In this document: positions 54,835 through 57,361 of the stretch, piece by piece
Position numbering within the stretch: the stretch's first letter is position 1
How the letters are laid out: the number at the start of each line of letters is the position of its first letter
NCBI GenBank assembly: GCA_017938795.1
Contig: JAGBAV010000048.1
Coordinates: 1-57,361, forward strand
Source: Clostridia bacterium
GTDB lineage: Bacteria > Bacillota > Clostridia > Christensenellales > Aristaeellaceae
Length of the DNA stretch: 57,361 nt
Direction of reading: 5' to 3'
The notes under the pieces: model-generated
The model's database searches: none
Seen by the model: the letters and a program-made list of their open reading frames with translations, nothing else
Told to the model about the DNA's origin: nothing
Made by a program: the position numbers and the translations under genes

Positions 54835-55890
54835 ATGAACCGTAAGCTGGTTGTTTATCTGGATACCTATTATCTGCCTGTGAGGCAGCACCTTGAGACC
54901 CTGCGCCTGGCGGTCGCCGCGTGCGGCGCGGACGGCGGCCTGTTCGTCCCGACCGCATATGAGGCGATGAAGAAGGTCAGCGGCGAGCGTGAACGCAGCC
55001 GTCTGCCGGGCAATGCGCTGCGTGTGCAGCTGCTGCAGGCGCTGGCGGCGCGGGATGAGGCGCTCAGCGTGGAGGCGATGCTCATGGAGCATGCGGACGA
55101 GCGCGTCTCCCTGCGCTGGCTGGGCAGGCTGCAGCGCCGCTATGAGGGTGTGCGCCTGTGCCTGACGCTCACGCTGGAGCAGCTCTATATCCTCGCCAAG
55201 CGTCCGGAGCGGGATACCCTCGCGCAGAGGTTTGATTTTGTCGTTCTCTGCCTTGAGGGCAACGATGCGGAGCGCGCCTTTGAGCGCAGCGAGTGGCTGC
55301 AGGCGCACCGTGAACTCTTCTCCGTCGCGTATACGCCGCAGCGCCCGACCGAGGCGCAGCTTGCGCCTGTCCGCGCGGCGGTCTTTGCCGGCGATGAGGC
55401 CGGCGCAGCCGACGTGGGCGAGGCCGGGCTTGCGCTGCTGGCGGAGCATGGCTTCTTCGGCAGCAAGCGGATCGATCGCTTCCGCGGCGAGCGGCACTTC
55501 CTGAGCAACTTCTATGAAGCGCCGGTCGTGTACGGCGGTCTTCGCTATGAAAACTCCGAGGCAGCGTATCAGGCGCAGAAGTGCTGCTCCGATGCGGAGC
55601 GCGAGCGGTTCACCGTGCTGCGTCCGCTTGAGGCGAAGAATCTTGGGCGTGAGGTGCTGCTGCGTGAGGATTGGGACGAGGTCTGTCTTGACGTCATGGA
55701 GGGCGTCCTGCGGGCGAAGTTCACCCAGAATCCGGATCTGGCGGCGCTGCTTCTTGGCACGGGCGACTGCGTGCTCGTAGAGGGCAATACGTGGGGCGAT
55801 CTGTTCTGGGGCGTCGACGTCCGCAGCGGTGAGGGCGAGAATCACCTCGGCCGTCTGCTGATGAAGGTCCGCAGCGAGCTTTCCGCCTGA
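54835..55890 (+). CDS. NadD-like nucleotidyltransferase fused to NADAR domain
   Basis: 351-residue two-domain protein. The N-terminal half (about 1-190) resembles the nicotinate-nucleotide adenylyltransferase fold: MNRKLVVYLDTYYLPVRQHL, GLFVPTAYEAMKKV and LTLTLEQLYILAKRP. The usual HxGH is not seen, so activity is uncertain. The C-terminal half (about 212-351) is a NADAR (YbiA-like) domain with RFRGERHFLSNFYEAPVVYG, YENSEAAYQAQKCCSD and GNTWGDLFWGVD. NADAR proteins cut N-glycosidic bonds in riboflavin precursors or remove ADP-ribose from guanine. The domain pairing suggests NAD or ADP-ribose handling. GAAAGGA precedes the ATG. Confidence 0.82.
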   Translation: MNRKLVVYLDTYYLPVRQHLETLRLAVAACGADGGLFVPTAYEAMKKVSGERERSRLPGNALRVQLLQALAARDEALSVEAMLMEHADERVSLRWLGRLQRRYEGVRLCLTLTLEQLYILAKRPERDTLAQRFDFVVLCLEGNDAERAFERSEWLQAHRELFSVAYTPQRPTEAQLAPVRAAVFAGDEAGAADVGEAGLALLAEHGFFGSKRIDRFRGERHFLSNFYEAPVVYGGLRYENSEAAYQAQKCCSDAERERFTVLRPLEAKNLGREVLLREDWDEVCLDVMEGVLRAKFTQNPDLAALLLGTGDCVLVEGNTWGDLFWGVDVRSGEGENHLGRLLMKVRSELSA

Positions 55891-55912
55891 TCTGTCAGCA
55901 TACACATATCAT

Positions 55913-55950
55913 AAGAGGAGCCGCTTCCATGACGGAGTCGGCTCCTTTGC
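55913..55950. terminator. Bidirectional terminator between NADAR and HAD genes
   Basis: GGAGCCG (55917-55923) and CGGCTCC (55939-55945) with an inner TCC/GGA stem; TTTG follows. It lies between convergent genes. Confidence 0.7.
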
Positions 55951-55955
55951 GGTAT

Positions 55956-56723
55956 TCAGAGGGAGAGCAGAAGCGGAGTCAGCGCGCGGAAGTCGCTGCC
56001 CTCGTATTCCATATGCCTGCATCCCGCGGGCGCAGCGCCCGGGGCGAGGGCGGGATCGGCCGGGGCCTGATCGCTTGGCGTGAGGTTGGTGTGCATATAC
56101 AGCGTGGCAAGGCCGGCGGCCTTCGCGCCGGCGATGTCGGTCTGCCTGTCGTTGCCGATCATCAGGCAGGCGGCGGGGTCGAGCCTCTGCTGCGTCAGCA
56201 GCGCCTGATAAAAGCGTATGTCCGGCTTGCGGCAGCCATAGTCCGAGGAGAGCAGCACGCCGTCAAAATAGCGCGGGAGGCCCAGATAGTTCAGCTCATA
56301 TGCGGTGAAGATGTGCTGTGCATTGCTCAGCAGCCAGAGCCTGCGTCCGCTCCTGCGCAGCGCGGCGAGGGAGGACCTGACGCAAGGATACAGCCGCAGG
56401 TAATCCAGCGAGGCGATGCGGTAGAGCTGGGCGGCGTTCCTGCCCAGCGTGTCGGCGTCGGTGTGCACGCCCTTGTCCCGGAAGAGCTGAGCCATCACCT
56501 GCTCGAACGGGATGTCCGGATAGCATTCATAGCTCTGCCCGGCGGCGGCTTCGCGCTGCGCCATCGCCGCGGCAAAGGCCTTGCGCAGCTGCGCGCCGGT
56601 ATAGTGCGCGCCGTAGAAGCCGAAATAGAAGGCCGTTTTCTCCCAGACTTCCGGGCGGTCGTCCCCGGTGTGGATGTCCACCAGCGTGCCGTAAAGGTCG
56701 AAGATCAGGTCGGTATAGCGCAT
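55956..56723 (-). CDS. HAD family hydrolase (phosphatase)
   Basis: 255-residue haloacid-dehalogenase superfamily protein, subfamily I. Motif I is IFDLYGTLVD; the nucleophile Asp is present, while the second position is Tyr, as in 2-haloacid dehalogenases and some phosphatases. Motif II is LWLLSNAQH, motif III is the Lys in YGCRKPDIRFY and motif IV is LMIGNDRQTDIAGAKAAGL. A helical cap is inserted after motif I (about 20-95). The substrate is unknown; small sugar or nucleotide phosphates are likely. GGAG precedes the ATG, and it has its own promoter. Confidence 0.88.
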   Translation of the reverse strand: MRYTDLIFDLYGTLVDIHTGDDRPEVWEKTAFYFGFYGAHYTGAQLRKAFAAAMAQREAAAGQSYECYPDIPFEQVMAQLFRDKGVHTDADTLGRNAAQLYRIASLDYLRLYPCVRSSLAALRRSGRRLWLLSNAQHIFTAYELNYLGLPRYFDGVLLSSDYGCRKPDIRFYQALLTQQRLDPAACLMIGNDRQTDIAGAKAAGLATLYMHTNLTPSDQAPADPALAPGAAPAGCRHMEYEGSDFRALTPLLLSL

Positions 56724-56758
56724 GGCATGGCTCCGTTTCTGTACAGGATATTGTCTGT

Positions 56759-56787
56759 ATGATACCGCACTCCGGGCGCAAATGCAA
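56759..56787 (-). promoter_or_regulatory. Promoter of the HAD hydrolase gene
   Basis: Minus-strand TTGCAT (complement of 56782-56787) and TATCAT (complement of 56759-56764), 17-base spacing. Confidence 0.6.
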
Positions 56788-56824
56788 TCAAAAAGAAGGG
56801 GCGCGGCGTTGCGCCGCGCCCCTC
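56788..56824 (-). terminator. Intrinsic terminator of copA
   Basis: A perfect 11-base GC stem (56798-56808 with 56812-56822) is followed on the minus strand by TTCTTTTT. Confidence 0.92.
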
Positions 56825-56834
56825 AGGGGTGTGA

Positions 56835-57361
56835 TCAGATGATGTCGACGACCGTGTAGTCCTGATCCTCGATGGCCTTGCGCAGCACGGCGTCATCCAC
56901 CGGTGCGGACAGGGTGAGCACGGCGGTGCCGGCTTCGTGGCTGACAACAGCCTCGGCCACACCTTCGATCTTTTCCAGCGTCTTCTTCACGCGGGCTTCA
57001 CAGTGCATGCACATCATGCCTTCGATCTTCATCGTCTTTTCCATGGGTTTGACCTCCTTGTGTTTCGTTGTGCGTTTTTTATCTTTCCCTGCGTCGTGCA
57101 GGTTGAAAAGATTCAGTCTCAGCGCGTTGGATACCACGCAGAAGCTGGACAGGCTCATCGCCGCCGCGCCGAACATGGGGCTGAGCGTCAGCCCGAACAG
57201 AGGGATCCACAGGCCGGCGGCCAGCGGGATACCGATGATGTTGTAGAAGAATGCCCAGAACAGATTCTCATGGATGTTGGTCAGCGTCGCGCGGCTGAGG
57301 CGGATGGCGGCGGGGACGTCCGTCAGGCGGCTCTTCATCAGCACGACGTCTGCGGCGTCGA
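56835..57361 (-). CDS. copA: Copper-translocating P-type ATPase with fused CopZ-like domain (partial, 3' end)
   Basis: C-terminal 174 residues of a P1B-type ATPase; the gene runs off the window's right edge. The hinge end is DAADVVLMKSRLTDVPAAIR. The last two membrane helices carry the copper-site residues FFYN and MSLSS (NIIGIPLAAG and GAAAMSLSSFCVVSNALRLN). A lysine-rich linker leads to a heavy-metal-associated domain with GMMCMHCEARV (CxxC) and the late DQDYTVVDII. A C-terminal copper-binding domain is unusual in general, since most CopA carry it at the N-terminus. An in-frame ribosome site in the linker could also give a free 69-residue CopZ. It exports Cu(I). Confidence 0.93.
   Translation of the reverse strand, partial: DAADVVLMKSRLTDVPAAIRLSRATLTNIHENLFWAFFYNIIGIPLAAGLWIPLFGLTLSPMFGAAAMSLSSFCVVSNALRLNLFNLHDAGKDKKRTTKHKEVKPMEKTMKIEGMMCMHCEARVKKTLEKIEGVAEAVVSHEAGTAVLTLSAPVDDAVLRKAIEDQDYTVVDII
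57042..57060 (-). promoter_or_regulatory. Internal ribosome binding site for a free CopZ
   Basis: Inside copA, AAGGAGGT is followed after seven bases by an in-frame ATG (57044). Translation from there would give 69 residues beginning MEKTMKIEGMMCMHCEARV, a complete copper chaperone. Confidence 0.6.

Noticed and set aside
1-57361. tRNA or rRNA genes
   Set aside because: No cloverleaf with a T-loop GTTCGAATC-type box or rRNA segment was noticed on either strand.

Overview
The window looks like chromosomal DNA of an endospore-forming member of the Clostridia (Bacillota), probably a gut-type lineage. Evidence: spo0A and yunB are present, Shine-Dalgarno sites are strong (AGGAGG type), TTG and GTG starts are common, and intrinsic terminators end most units. 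The backbone is GC-rich. An AT-richer block (about 10.9-18.3 kb) stands out as acquired. The genus cannot be settled from the sequence alone.

Layout. 0-10.9 kb is housekeeping: rpmE (L31), a DnaD-repeat primosome protein with a DnaI/DnaC-type helicase-loader ATPase, an AAA ATPase, a MarR/flavin-reductase pair, a class A penicillin-binding protein, yunB and spo0A. 10.9-18.3 kb is a decaying integrated element. It has an intact tyrosine recombinase, an array of eight 11-bp tandem repeats, an AlbA_2-domain protein, a ribbon-helix-helix regulator with paired operators, and several broken genes (WYL protein, ArdC tail, frameshifted P-loop helicase-like gene, cysteine-rich VLP protein).

18.3-27.0 kb is a type III-A CRISPR system in the order csm6, 14-repeat array, cas10-csm2-csm3-csm4-csm5-cas6. 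There is no cas1/cas2. Cas10 keeps its HD and GGDD motifs, and Csm6 keeps its CARF and HEPN motifs, so cyclic-oligoadenylate signalling looks intact. Directly downstream, under its own promoter, is a four-gene cluster of small proteins made by duplication of a two-gene unit. I do not recognise these proteins, and they are the best candidate here for something undescribed.

28.4-57.4 kb is mixed backbone. It holds a livJHMGF branched-chain amino-acid ABC transporter, a uroporphyrinogen-decarboxylase-like protein, a TauE/SafE plus CTP-transferase-like fusion, an M28 peptidase, a SEC-C methionine aminopeptidase, a MazG-like protein, a double flavodoxin-fold protein, an ADP-ribosylglycohydrolase, a second TauE protein, an NhaC antiporter, a deformylase, a HIT protein and a sirtuin. 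It also holds an RNA-repair pair (RNA ligase plus HD-Pnk), an apparently iron-controlled DUF3793 gene, a Ser/Thr kinase with an extracellular leucine-rich-repeat domain, a NadD-like/NADAR fusion, a HAD phosphatase, and the 3' end of copA with a fused CopZ-type domain.

Themes. Several genes handle NAD or ADP-ribose (ADP-ribosylglycohydrolase, sirtuin, NADAR fusion) or RNA damage (RNA ligase/HD-Pnk), in the same 57 kb as a type III CRISPR system. They are scattered in separate units, so a functional link is only a hypothesis.
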